Source: Bradyrhizobium sp. CSA207
GTDB taxonomy: Bacteria > Pseudomonadota > Alphaproteobacteria > Rhizobiales > Xanthobacteraceae
Assembly: GCF_029051685.1 (NCBI RefSeq)
Contig: NZ_JAACFT010000021.1
Span: 62,001-126,000, forward strand
Direction: 5' to 3'
DNA: 64,000 bases
In this document: positions 27,510 to 34,963 of the stretch, piece after piece
How the letters are laid out: each line of letters begins with the position of its first letter
Numbering within the stretch: position 1 is the first letter of the stretch
Notes under the pieces: model-generated
What the model was told of the DNA's origin: nothing
Database searches by the model: none
Seen by the model: the letters and a program-made list of their open reading frames with translations, nothing else
Position numbers and translations under genes: made by a program

Positions 27510-29105
27510 TCAGCCTGCGGCTGCGGCATCGGACGCCTTCCCTGCCGTTCGCTCGATCGCCATCTCTCGCAGCTTGTGTTTGAGTATTTTCCCGGTGGAG
27601 GCTGAAGGCAGAGCGTCGAGCACGATGAATTCAGTCGGACGCTTGTACGAAGTGAGCTGTTGGGCTGTGTACGCCTTCAAGTCTTCGGCGCTAATACTGG
27701 TGCCGGGGAGAAGCTGCACGAACGCGACGACCTCCTCGTTCCCATCAATCGGTCGTCCAACAACAGCTGATTGGACGACTTGATCGTGCGCGTTCAGCAC
27801 CGCCTCCACCTCGGCAGGGTAAACGTTGAAGCCGGAGCGAATGATGAGTTCTTTGGTTCGGCCAGCGATGTAGAGGTGGCCCTCGCCGTTCACCCGTGCG
27901 AGATCCCCCGTGTTGAACCATCCGCGGTTATCGATCGCCGCGGCCGTCTGCTCGGGAGAGCGATAGTAGCCAACCATCACGTTAGGGCCTCGGACGTGCA
28001 ACTCGCCCACTTCGCCGGTCGCAACCTTGTTGCCCTGCCTGTCCACGATCCGGTGCTCAATACCGGGGAGAAACGGGCCGACGGACTCGTCTGAGACAGG
28101 ATGCCCCGAACGGACACCCGATAGGCCCGGCGAACACTCGGTTATTCCGTAATTATTCAATAGCGGGATTCCGAATTCGTCCTCGATCCGCTTCTTCAAA
28201 TCGAGATCGAGCGGCGCGCCGGCGACGCTCGCGATCCGCAGCTTGCCTCGCTCGAGTCGTTGGATGCCCTTGACCGCCTTGTGTTCGAGCAGGCGCTGGT
28301 ATGTCGCGGGTACACCGAACAGACTTGTAATCCCCTCCTCGGCGATGGCATGGGCTAGGGCAGCGGGATCAGCCTTGGCCACAACATACAACGTGCTGCC
28401 GTGCATCAGCGTGGCGATCAGCAGGATCGAATACCCGACAATGTGGGACATCGGCAACACGCCGTAGATGCGGTCGGCCGGACCGCTTTGACGAAGGATT
28501 CCCGAAGTCTTTGCGGCGAAGAGCAGGTTACGGTGGCTCAGCATGACTCCCTTCGGTGCACCGGTCGTGCCCGATGTGTACAAGAGACCAGCGACCTGGC
28601 GGGCGCCATCCTTCTCTACGGGCTCCGCATGCGCATCCGTATTGAGAGGGCCAATGCCGATCCCCCCGAATGGTCCCACGGCGCTGATTTTAGCGCCGAC
28701 GCGGTTGGCGTGATCGGCCGCTTCCTTCGAAAGCGCCGCGTTGAACAGCATGCGTCTTGCGCCGCTGTGGGTGCTGATCAGGTCGATCTCCCTGGCAGAA
28801 AGGCGGGGATTAACCGCAACGCCCCAAGCATCGAGCTTGCTCGCCGCGAATAGCATCGCCCCCAAAGCCACGCTGTTCTCGCTCGCAATCATCACGCGAT
28901 CACCGGGTCGAACCTCCAAATTGGAAAGGTCCTTCGCCGCGGCGTCGACAGCTTCCGAGAACTGCCGATAGCTCCACGAACGCCCCCCTTCCACGAACGC
29001 GGGATGATCCGGGATGTCCCGCACGAACGGCGCGTAGACCTCGTGTATCCTGGACGGTAGGCCGTCCAGCAGCTCGGCCGCGGTGATATCGTCCGCGCTC
29101 CTCAT
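27510..29105 (-). CDS. class I AMP-dependent acyl-CoA ligase
   Basis: 531 residues with all ANL-family motifs: GDRVMIASENSVALGAMLF (~75-95), LLYTSGTTGAPKGVMLSHRN (~175-195), NNYGITECSPGLSG, GWFNTGDLARVNGEGHLYIAGR and GFNVYPAEVEAVL, ending STGKILKHKLREM with the catalytic Lys. It adenylates a carboxylic acid and transfers it to CoA. It is the first gene of the 29.2 kb operon under promoter site e. The decayed ligase at 15.2-15.66 kb is its nearest relative in the window. Confidence 0.92.
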   Translation of the reverse strand: MRSADDITAAELLDGLPSRIHEVYAPFVRDIPDHPAFVEGGRSWSYRQFSEAVDAAAKDLSNLEVRPGDRVMIASENSVALGAMLFAASKLDAWGVAVNPRLSAREIDLISTHSGARRMLFNAALSKEAADHANRVGAKISAVGPFGGIGIGPLNTDAHAEPVEKDGARQVAGLLYTSGTTGAPKGVMLSHRNLLFAAKTSGILRQSGPADRIYGVLPMSHIVGYSILLIATLMHGSTLYVVAKADPAALAHAIAEEGITSLFGVPATYQRLLEHKAVKGIQRLERGKLRIASVAGAPLDLDLKKRIEDEFGIPLLNNYGITECSPGLSGVRSGHPVSDESVGPFLPGIEHRIVDRQGNKVATGEVGELHVRGPNVMVGYYRSPEQTAAAIDNRGWFNTGDLARVNGEGHLYIAGRTKELIIRSGFNVYPAEVEAVLNAHDQVVQSAVVGRPIDGNEEVVAFVQLLPGTSISAEDLKAYTAQQLTSYKRPTEFIVLDALPSASTGKILKHKLREMAIERTAGKASDAAAAG

Positions 29106-29181
29106 GCCATCCTCCTCGCGCCTTGTGTTCGGGAGCGCTGCGCGGCCGCCTTCAAACCGGCTGGTCCTTCATCGGCTGGCG

Positions 29182-29210
29182 AGTAAACAGTTCTAAAATA
29201 GAACTGTCAA
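29182..29210 (-). promoter_or_regulatory. promoter with spacer operator GTTC-N7-GAAC (site e)
   Basis: Leftward -35 TTGACA (29210-29205), palindrome GTTC-N7-GAAC (29204-29190, extended to CAGTTC/GAACTG), -10 TTTACT (29187-29182), spacer 17 nt. It is the best match to a sigma-70 consensus among the five sites and lies 77 bp upstream of ATG 29105. Confidence 0.65.
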
Positions 29211-29339
29211 GTCCAATGCGAGTCACTGCATAAGACCGGGCGGAAGCGACGACCGTAGGCATGACGGCGGTGCTCGCTCGACGCGGGCGCATAGATGCCT
29301 CCGGAACGCGACTTTAAAGTTCGCGAGACGCGCAACTTG

Positions 29340-29565
29340 CCGATTTGCAACAGCTATTGCTCAGCGGACTCGGCATCCTTCCGAACATCATGTGTCAGAA
29401 CCATGTAAGGACAGACGACTGGTTCGCGTGCTTACTGACTGGGAAAGTCCGTCACTGCAGGTCAGGCGACATTTTTCCGCAAACGCAAGGAGTCGCGACG
29501 CCTGCGCGCGTTTCTCGATTTTATGGAGCGCATGCTCAAGATCGAAGGAAGCGCCGCCCAACCAT
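29340..29565 (+). pseudogene. remnant of a LysR family regulator (C-terminal end)
   Basis: Across three plus frames the text reads LLSGLGILPNIMCQ, then RRLVRVLTDWESPSLQV and FSANARSRD, then RLRAFLDFMERMLKIEGS. This is the usual order at the end of LysR effector domains (GLGIxxLPDFxV, GRLVRVLxDW, LSPRVRAFIDFM). At least two frameshifts separate the blocks, and the DNA-binding half is absent. It marks a junction between the beta-oxidation cluster and the molybdenum-hydroxylase module. Confidence 0.6.
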
Positions 29566-29853
29566 TGTCGGCCGTGCAAGGCGCGGCTGAACTGACAAGA
29601 CTTGAGGGAAGCGTTGTCCGATGAGATCGCCGCCTCTAGACCACTCCGAAATCCTAGTACCGTGCTTGATCTCGATGAAATCGTTCCGCGCCTCTTGACC
29701 ATGAAGGCGGCCTAATCCGCTGCGGCGGCAGCCGCCAGTCTCGGCCTCGGGAACAGCTTGTTCTGGTCGTTTATTCTAGATAGTGCCATTCCGCAACGCG
29801 CCAAACACCGCCGACCACATTACGGGACTTGCAATCGGCCGCGCCGAGCGCGC

Positions 29854-31185
29854 TCAGCGGAAGTTGCCCTTGGTCTCCGGGATCACGACGGCCCCGATCA
29901 GGTAGATCACGAAGACGCCGACCGCGAAACAGGCCAGCGACATCGGAATCTCGGCGGGACTGCCGCTCACCAGCGAGACGACGGTCGGCATCATGCCGCC
30001 CAGCGCAAAGCCGATGTTCCAGGACAGGCCCGTGCCGCTGGCGCGCAAGGCGGTCGGGAAGCGCTCGTTCAGGAAGATCAGCACCGGTGCGTAGCCGGCA
30101 TTGCCGATGAAGGCGATGGCAAACGCATAGAGCGTGATCTGCGTGGTGTCCTTGGTGGCAGCAAGGTTGAGATAGCAGAGCGGCAGCAGCACCGCCGCCA
30201 GCACGCCGATGATGAGGAACGTCTTCTTGCGGCCGATGCGGTCGCTGAGCGCACCGACCAGCACCGCGGAGAAGAACGCCGAGACGCTCGCGCCCATCAG
30301 GATCAGCGACGAAGTCTGGTTCGGGACCGCATTGATGACTTTCAGGAAGCTCGGCAGATAGCCCGAGGTCAGATAGTAGCCGGCGCCGCCCCCGAAGGTG
30401 ATCAGCAAATTGACCAGCAAGACGCCGCGATATTCGCCGGAGAACACGTCCTTGACCGGCGCCTTCGAGACCTTCGCCTGCGTGTTGCCCTGCTGGCGCT
30501 TGAGCTCCTTGAAATACGGCGACTCCTCGAGGTTGCGGAAAATGAACCAGCCGAGCAGCGAGCTCAGGAGTCCAGAGAAGAACATGAAGCGCCAACCCCA
30601 CACAGCGAAGGCATCGCCGGGGAAGATCGAGGACGTGATCAGGAAGATGAACGACGCGAGCAGCGCGCCGATACCGGCACCGCCGCCGCCGACCAGACCC
30701 GACATCGCGCCGCGCCATTGCGCCGGCACCGATTCGGTGCCGATGGTGTGGGTGGACGCCACGACGCCACCGACGAACACGCCCTGCACCAGACGTAGAG
30801 CCAGGAAAACGATCGGTGCGAAGACGCCGATTTGGGCGATGGTCGGCAGCAGGCCGAACGCCGCGGTGCTGATGCCGACGCCGATGATGGCAATCAGCAT
30901 CGCCTGCTTGCGGCCATGCACGTCGGCATAATGCCCGAACACCGCCGAGCCGAGCGGCCGCATCAGCAGGGTCACGGCGAACGAGCCATAGACCGCGGCC
31001 AGCGACAGCGCTGCATTGCTCGACGGAAAGAACAGCGCGCCGATAACCGGCGCCACGTAGAGCAGAATGAACAAATCAAACAGATCGAGCGCCCATCCCA
31101 ATACCGATGCGATGATCGCGTTGACCATCTGCTTGTTGGCGGCCGGCACCTGTGCGCCTGCGACCGGCATATCCATCTCAGCCAT
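29854..31185 (-). CDS. MFS transporter, aromatic acid/metabolite:H+ symporter type
   Basis: 443 residues with about 12 hydrophobic segments. The loop 2-3 motif is FGHYADVHGRKQAML (~95-110), the repeat in the second half is GALSDRIGRKKTFLI (~325), and LRLVQGVFVGGVVASTHTIGTESVPAQWRG is typical of the metabolite:H+ symporter family (ShiA/KgtP/PcaK relatives). It should import the acid substrate of the adjacent pathway. GGGGAGGG precedes the ATG. It is the last gene of the leftward module, after an intercistronic hairpin. Confidence 0.92.
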   Translation of the reverse strand: MAEMDMPVAGAQVPAANKQMVNAIIASVLGWALDLFDLFILLYVAPVIGALFFPSSNAALSLAAVYGSFAVTLLMRPLGSAVFGHYADVHGRKQAMLIAIIGVGISTAAFGLLPTIAQIGVFAPIVFLALRLVQGVFVGGVVASTHTIGTESVPAQWRGAMSGLVGGGGAGIGALLASFIFLITSSIFPGDAFAVWGWRFMFFSGLLSSLLGWFIFRNLEESPYFKELKRQQGNTQAKVSKAPVKDVFSGEYRGVLLVNLLITFGGGAGYYLTSGYLPSFLKVINAVPNQTSSLILMGASVSAFFSAVLVGALSDRIGRKKTFLIIGVLAAVLLPLCYLNLAATKDTTQITLYAFAIAFIGNAGYAPVLIFLNERFPTALRASGTGLSWNIGFALGGMMPTVVSLVSGSPAEIPMSLACFAVGVFVIYLIGAVVIPETKGNFR

Positions 31186-31210
31186 TTTTTACCCTCCCCG
31201 TTTGAAATGC

Positions 31211-31240
31211 GCCGCGGTTCGCGCCATTGCGAACCGCGGC
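31211..31240 (-). terminator. intercistronic hairpin between crotonase and MFS genes
   Basis: Perfect 12-bp arms (GCCGCGGTTCGC at 31211-31222 and its complement at 31229-31240) with a 6-nt loop. No T-run follows on the minus strand, so it may be an attenuator or RNA-stability element lowering transporter expression relative to the enzymes, rather than a strong terminator. Confidence 0.5.
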
Positions 31241-31259
31241 AGTCGTTAATGTTGTTTGA

Positions 31260-32066
31260 TCAGCGCCCCGCGAATTTCGGCGGCCGCTTGGCGTTGAAGG
31301 CCTCGACGCCCTCCTTGAAGTCGTCCGACTGGCGCAAACGGCTGTAGCAATGGCCCTCGAGCTCGATCGCGATCGCCAGCGTCGAATCCTCGGTGTCGTT
31401 GAGGAGCTTCTTGGCCGTACGCTGCGCCAGCGGCGAGAAGGTGCGGAGCTCGCCGACCAGCTTGTCGGTCGCCTTCTCCAGCTCGGCGTCCGGCACGCAT
31501 TCGGTGGCGATGCCCCAATCGAACGCCTGCTTGGCCGAGATGCGCTTGGAGCGCATCACGATGTCCTTGGTGCGGGTGATGCCGACCATCTTCTGCAAGC
31601 GCGCCGAGCCACCCGAGCCCGGGATCTGGCCGAGCTTCTGCTCCGGCAGCGCGTATTGCGTGGTCTCCGACGCAATGCGGAAGTCACAGGCGAGCGACAG
31701 CTCGAAACCGACGCCGAAGCAATAGCCGCGGTTGGCGACGATGACGGGCTTGGCGCAGCGCGCGGGCGCGGCGATGTTCCAGGCGAGCTTGGAGACGTGC
31801 TCGGGGCTCGCTTCCATGAAGCCGCCGATATTACCGCCGCTGGAGAAGTGTTCGCCCTCGCCCCGCAGCACGATGATGCGGACGCGCGGATCCTCGTCCA
31901 GCGTCTCGAAGGTCAGCCGAAGCTGGTCGCGCTGCGGCATCGCCACGACGTTGTAGGGTGGGCGGCCCAGGATAATGTCGGCGCGCTCATGCGCCTCGTC
32001 GATCTCGACCTTGAACCCGTCGAGCTTGACGAGCCGGGGATCGGCGAATGTATAGGGTGACGACAT
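31260..32066 (-). CDS. enoyl-CoA hydratase/isomerase family protein
   Basis: 268 residues. Crotonase loops are GEGEHFSSGGNIGGF (~75-90) and VANRGYCFGVGFELSLACD (~115-133). EQKLGQIPGSGGSARLQKMVG (~145-165) replaces the first catalytic Glu region with the Gly-Ser-rich form seen in several aromatic-CoA hydratases. It ends NAKRPPKFAGR. ATG 32066 (MSSPYTF) is chosen over the long Arg-rich extension to 32540, which is antisense-like shadow of the ligase. It probably hydrates or hydrolyses a ring-derived CoA ester in this module. Confidence 0.9.
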   Translation of the reverse strand: MSSPYTFADPRLVKLDGFKVEIDEAHERADIILGRPPYNVVAMPQRDQLRLTFETLDEDPRVRIIVLRGEGEHFSSGGNIGGFMEASPEHVSKLAWNIAAPARCAKPVIVANRGYCFGVGFELSLACDFRIASETTQYALPEQKLGQIPGSGGSARLQKMVGITRTKDIVMRSKRISAKQAFDWGIATECVPDAELEKATDKLVGELRTFSPLAQRTAKKLLNDTEDSTLAIAIELEGHCYSRLRQSDDFKEGVEAFNAKRPPKFAGR

Positions 32067-32095
32067 GTTGGCTTCCTTCTGTTGATGATCGATGA

Positions 32096-33640
32096 TCAGG
32101 CCGCGTCCGATGGCGGCAGGCGCTCGGCCTCGTATTCTCCGGCGACGAGCAGTCGACGCAGCAGCTTGCCGACGGGCGATTTTGGAATCGTGTCGACGAA
32201 GACGTAGCGGCGCGGCCGCTTGAAATTGGCAAGGCCCGAGGTGCGGCAGAACTGCTCGAGCTCGACATCCGAAACCGAGCGATTTCGCTTGACGAAGGCG
32301 GCGACGACCTTGCCCCACTTCTCGTCGGCCACGCCGACCACCGCGACCTCGTCGACCGCCGGATGCAGCGACAGGCAGCTCTCGATCTCGACCGGCGAGA
32401 CGTTCTCGCCGCCGGTGATGATCATGTCGTCGACGCGGCCGGTGACGAACAGGTCGCCATCGGGATCGACGAAGCCGGTGTCGCCGGTGAAATACCAGCC
32501 TTCGCGCAGCGACTTGGCGTCGGCCTCGGGGCGTCGCCAATAACCTTCAAAGGCTTCGTCGCCCTTGAGCGTTGCGATGATCTCACCCTCCTCGCCGACC
32601 GCGGCGAGGTCCGAGACCGAATGCGCGCCGATGCGCACCACCTTGATGTGCTGGTTCAGCCCGGCCTTGCCCGCCGACCCCGGCTTTGCCGCGGCATTCT
32701 GGTCGATCGTAAACGTGTAGATCTCGGAGCTACCGTAGTGATTGACGAACAGGTCCGGCTTGAACGCCTCGTTCAGCTTCTTCAGCTGTCCGTCGGTCAT
32801 CGACGCCCCCGCAAAACCGAGCTTGCGGACGCTGGATACATCGGTCTTGGCAAAGGCCTCGTGATGGACGAGGTCGTGATAGAGCGTCGGCACCAGATAG
32901 AGATTGGTGATCGCTTCCTGCTCGATCAGCGCCAAAGCCTGGCGGCTGTCATAGCGCGGCAGGCAGACGAAACTGCCGCCGATCAGCGACATCGCCAGCA
33001 GCGAGCGGACGCCCATGGTGTGATAGAGCGGCATCACGCCGAGCGTGCGCTCGCTGCGGCCGTAGAGGTTTTGCGCCACATGGGCGATCGCCGCGGCGCG
33101 TTCGGCACGATGCCGACGCGGCACGCCCTTTGGCCGCGAGGTCGTGCCCGAGGTGTAGAGCATGATCGACCAGGCGTCCGTGCCGACGCGCGGCTCGGCA
33201 TCGGGCGCGGCGTCCCGGATCAGATCGGCAAAGCTCGTCGCCTCGCCTATGCCGGGATCGACGGATATGCGTAGCAGCTTGCCGGCCAGCGCCGATCCCT
33301 GCACCGCCTCCGCCGAAATGTCCTGATAGACGACCGCGCAGGCTTCGGCGTTCTCGATGCAATAGTCGAGCTCGTCGGCCTTGGCGCGCCAGTTAATCGG
33401 GGTGACGACGAGACCCGCAAACTGGCAGGCCCAGTGCAGCGTCGCCGCCTCCCAGCGGTTTTGCAGCAGCGTGACGACGTGATCGCCCGGCTTGAGGCCG
33501 AGGCGGTCGAAGGATGCCACGAGTGCGGAGATCTTGTCGTACCATTGCCGGTAGGTCAGGCGAAGATCGCCGTCGACCAATGCAATGACGTGGGGATCGC
33601 GCGCGGCGCTGGCCATGAAGCTGCTGGCGAGATCAAGCAT
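32096..33640 (-). CDS. class I AMP-dependent aryl/acyl-CoA ligase
   Basis: 514 residues with ANL motifs: MLYTSGTTSRPKGVPRRHR (~165-185), NHYGSSEIYTFTID, GWYFTGDTGFVDPDGDLFVTGR and DDMIITGGENVSPVEIES, ending SPVGKLLRRLL. ATG 33640 overlaps the stop of the 2Fe-2S subunit gene by 8 bp (ATGCTTGA), indicating translational coupling. It would form the CoA thioester of the acid that the linked molybdenum hydroxylase acts on, as in 4-hydroxybenzoate-type pathways. The substrate is not readable. Confidence 0.9.
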   Translation of the reverse strand: MLDLASSFMASAARDPHVIALVDGDLRLTYRQWYDKISALVASFDRLGLKPGDHVVTLLQNRWEAATLHWACQFAGLVVTPINWRAKADELDYCIENAEACAVVYQDISAEAVQGSALAGKLLRISVDPGIGEATSFADLIRDAAPDAEPRVGTDAWSIMLYTSGTTSRPKGVPRRHRAERAAAIAHVAQNLYGRSERTLGVMPLYHTMGVRSLLAMSLIGGSFVCLPRYDSRQALALIEQEAITNLYLVPTLYHDLVHHEAFAKTDVSSVRKLGFAGASMTDGQLKKLNEAFKPDLFVNHYGSSEIYTFTIDQNAAAKPGSAGKAGLNQHIKVVRIGAHSVSDLAAVGEEGEIIATLKGDEAFEGYWRRPEADAKSLREGWYFTGDTGFVDPDGDLFVTGRVDDMIITGGENVSPVEIESCLSLHPAVDEVAVVGVADEKWGKVVAAFVKRNRSVSDVELEQFCRTSGLANFKRPRRYVFVDTIPKSPVGKLLRRLLVAGEYEAERLPPSDAA

Positions 33641-34151
33641 CTGACGTCTCTTTTTTGGATGAAGCAAGCTGGGCGGCGGCTTCCAGCGCCGCCTGGATGA
33701 TCGGGGTGTAGCCGGTGCAGCGGCACAGATGGCCGCTGAGGAGATCGCGGATCTCCGCTTCCGTCGGCGAGCGGTTGCGGCTGAGATAGTGATCGAGCGA
33801 CATCAAAATGCCGGCGGTGCAGAAGCCGCACTGGAGCGCGTGGTTGCGGCGGAACGCCTGTTGCAGCACGCCGAGCCGGTCAGCGGACGGCGCGAGCCCT
33901 TCGACCGTCCTGATCTCGCAGCCATCGACTTGCGCTGCGAGCGTCAGGCACGACCGCGTCAGCGTGCCGTCGACGACGATGGTGCAGGCGCCGCAGACGC
34001 CGTGCTCGCAGCCGACATGGGTTCCGGTCGCACCAATCTGGTGACGCAGGAAATCGGAGAGCAGCGTGCGCGGCTCGGCTTCCGCCTGGACGAGCTTGCC
34101 GTTAAGCGTGACACGGACGGAATGGCGGTGATCGGCCTTGAGGCGGGTCAT
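33633..34151 (-). CDS. molybdenum hydroxylase small subunit, two [2Fe-2S] clusters
   Basis: 172 residues, the usual size for CoxS/HbaB/XdhA-type subunits. The plant-ferredoxin-type cluster is ligated by GCEHGVCGACTIVVDG plus a later Cys (~45-75). The second cluster is in CGFCTAG and GHLCRCTGYTPI (~105-150). It passes electrons between the molybdenum centre and FAD. The start ATG 34151 overlaps the stop of the FAD subunit gene by 4 bp. Upstream extension in the same frame is shadow coding. Confidence 0.95.
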   Translation of the reverse strand: MTRLKADHRHSVRVTLNGKLVQAEAEPRTLLSDFLRHQIGATGTHVGCEHGVCGACTIVVDGTLTRSCLTLAAQVDGCEIRTVEGLAPSADRLGVLQQAFRRNHALQCGFCTAGILMSLDHYLSRNRSPTEAEIRDLLSGHLCRCTGYTPIIQAALEAAAQLASSKKETSDA

Positions 34152-34963
34152 TGCAGCACCTCGCAGATCAGGTCGCGGCCGATCATGCGGACGAGGTCGC
34201 GGCGATAACGTGCGGTGGCGTGGACGTCGTCGCGCGCGCCGAGCTCGTAGGCGAACGCGTTGAGGGCATCGTCGAGCGCGCTGCCCTCCAGGCGCGGCCA
34301 GTCGCGCATGGTCGGCACGTCGGCGACGCCGCCGACGGCAAGGCGCACGCCCGCGGATGTCTTCATCGCGGCACAAGCGACGATGGCGAAATCGCCATGG
34401 CGGCGGGCGACCTCACGGAAGGCGAAGCGCGTTCCCTTGACCACCGGCAACGAGATGCCTTCGATCAGTTCGTCGTCGCCGCGCGCCGTCAGCATCATGC
34501 CGGCGAAGAAGTCTTTTGCCAACACGCGGCGCCGCCGTTTGGCGCTGCGCAAAAACACTTCGCCGCCGAGTGCGACCAATGTGAGCGGCATCTCGGCGCT
34601 GGGATCGGCATGCGCGAGCGAACCGCAAATGGTGCCGCGGCTGCGGGTCTGCATATGCCCGACCCATGGCAGCGCCAGCGCCACCAGCGGCAGCGCCTCG
34701 GCAAGATCGGGCCAGGCGAGCAGATCGGCTTGGCGCACGCCGGCGCCGATGACGACGGCATCGCCCTTCTGCTCGATCTTGCGCAGCTCCTCGAGGCGCA
34801 TGATGTCGATCAGAAGCTTCGGCTTGGCGAGCCGCATGTTGAGCATCGCCATCAGCGACTGGCCACCGGCGAGCACGCGGGCATTGCCGCCTTCCTGCGC
34901 GAGCCCTTCGAGGACATCGCCGACAGTCTCGGCGCGGAGATAATCGAAAGCTGGCGGCTTCAT
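34148..34963 (-). CDS. molybdenum hydroxylase FAD-binding (medium) subunit
   Basis: A 271-residue CoxM-type subunit: MKPPAFDYLRAETVGDVL at the N terminus, FAD loops ARVLAGGQSLMAMLNMRLAKP (~28-48) and TICGSLAHADPSAEMPL (~110-126). The later part holds the CO-dehydrogenase flavoprotein C-terminal domain. ATG 34963 overlaps the large-subunit stop (ATGA), so large, medium and small subunits are translationally coupled. Confidence 0.95.
   Translation of the reverse strand: MKPPAFDYLRAETVGDVLEGLAQEGGNARVLAGGQSLMAMLNMRLAKPKLLIDIMRLEELRKIEQKGDAVVIGAGVRQADLLAWPDLAEALPLVALALPWVGHMQTRSRGTICGSLAHADPSAEMPLTLVALGGEVFLRSAKRRRRVLAKDFFAGMMLTARGDDELIEGISLPVVKGTRFAFREVARRHGDFAIVACAAMKTSAGVRLAVGGVADVPTMRDWPRLEGSALDDALNAFAYELGARDDVHATARYRRDLVRMIGRDLICEVLQ

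Noticed and set aside
6215..29204. GTTC-N7-GAAC sites as LexA (SOS) boxes
   Set aside because: The alphaproteobacterial LexA box is a direct repeat GTTC-N7-GTTC. Here the second half is inverted (GAAC), and the sites head catabolic genes, not SOS genes.
29758..30798. 346-codon plus-strand frame opposite the MFS gene
   Set aside because: It is Arg/Glu/His-rich antisense text with no motif. The minus-strand MFS frame has full family motifs and a good ribosome-binding site.
31260..32540. 426-codon crotonase frame from 32540
   Set aside because: The first 158 codons are low-complexity Arg-rich text overlapping the ligase gene; the family begins at ATG 32066.
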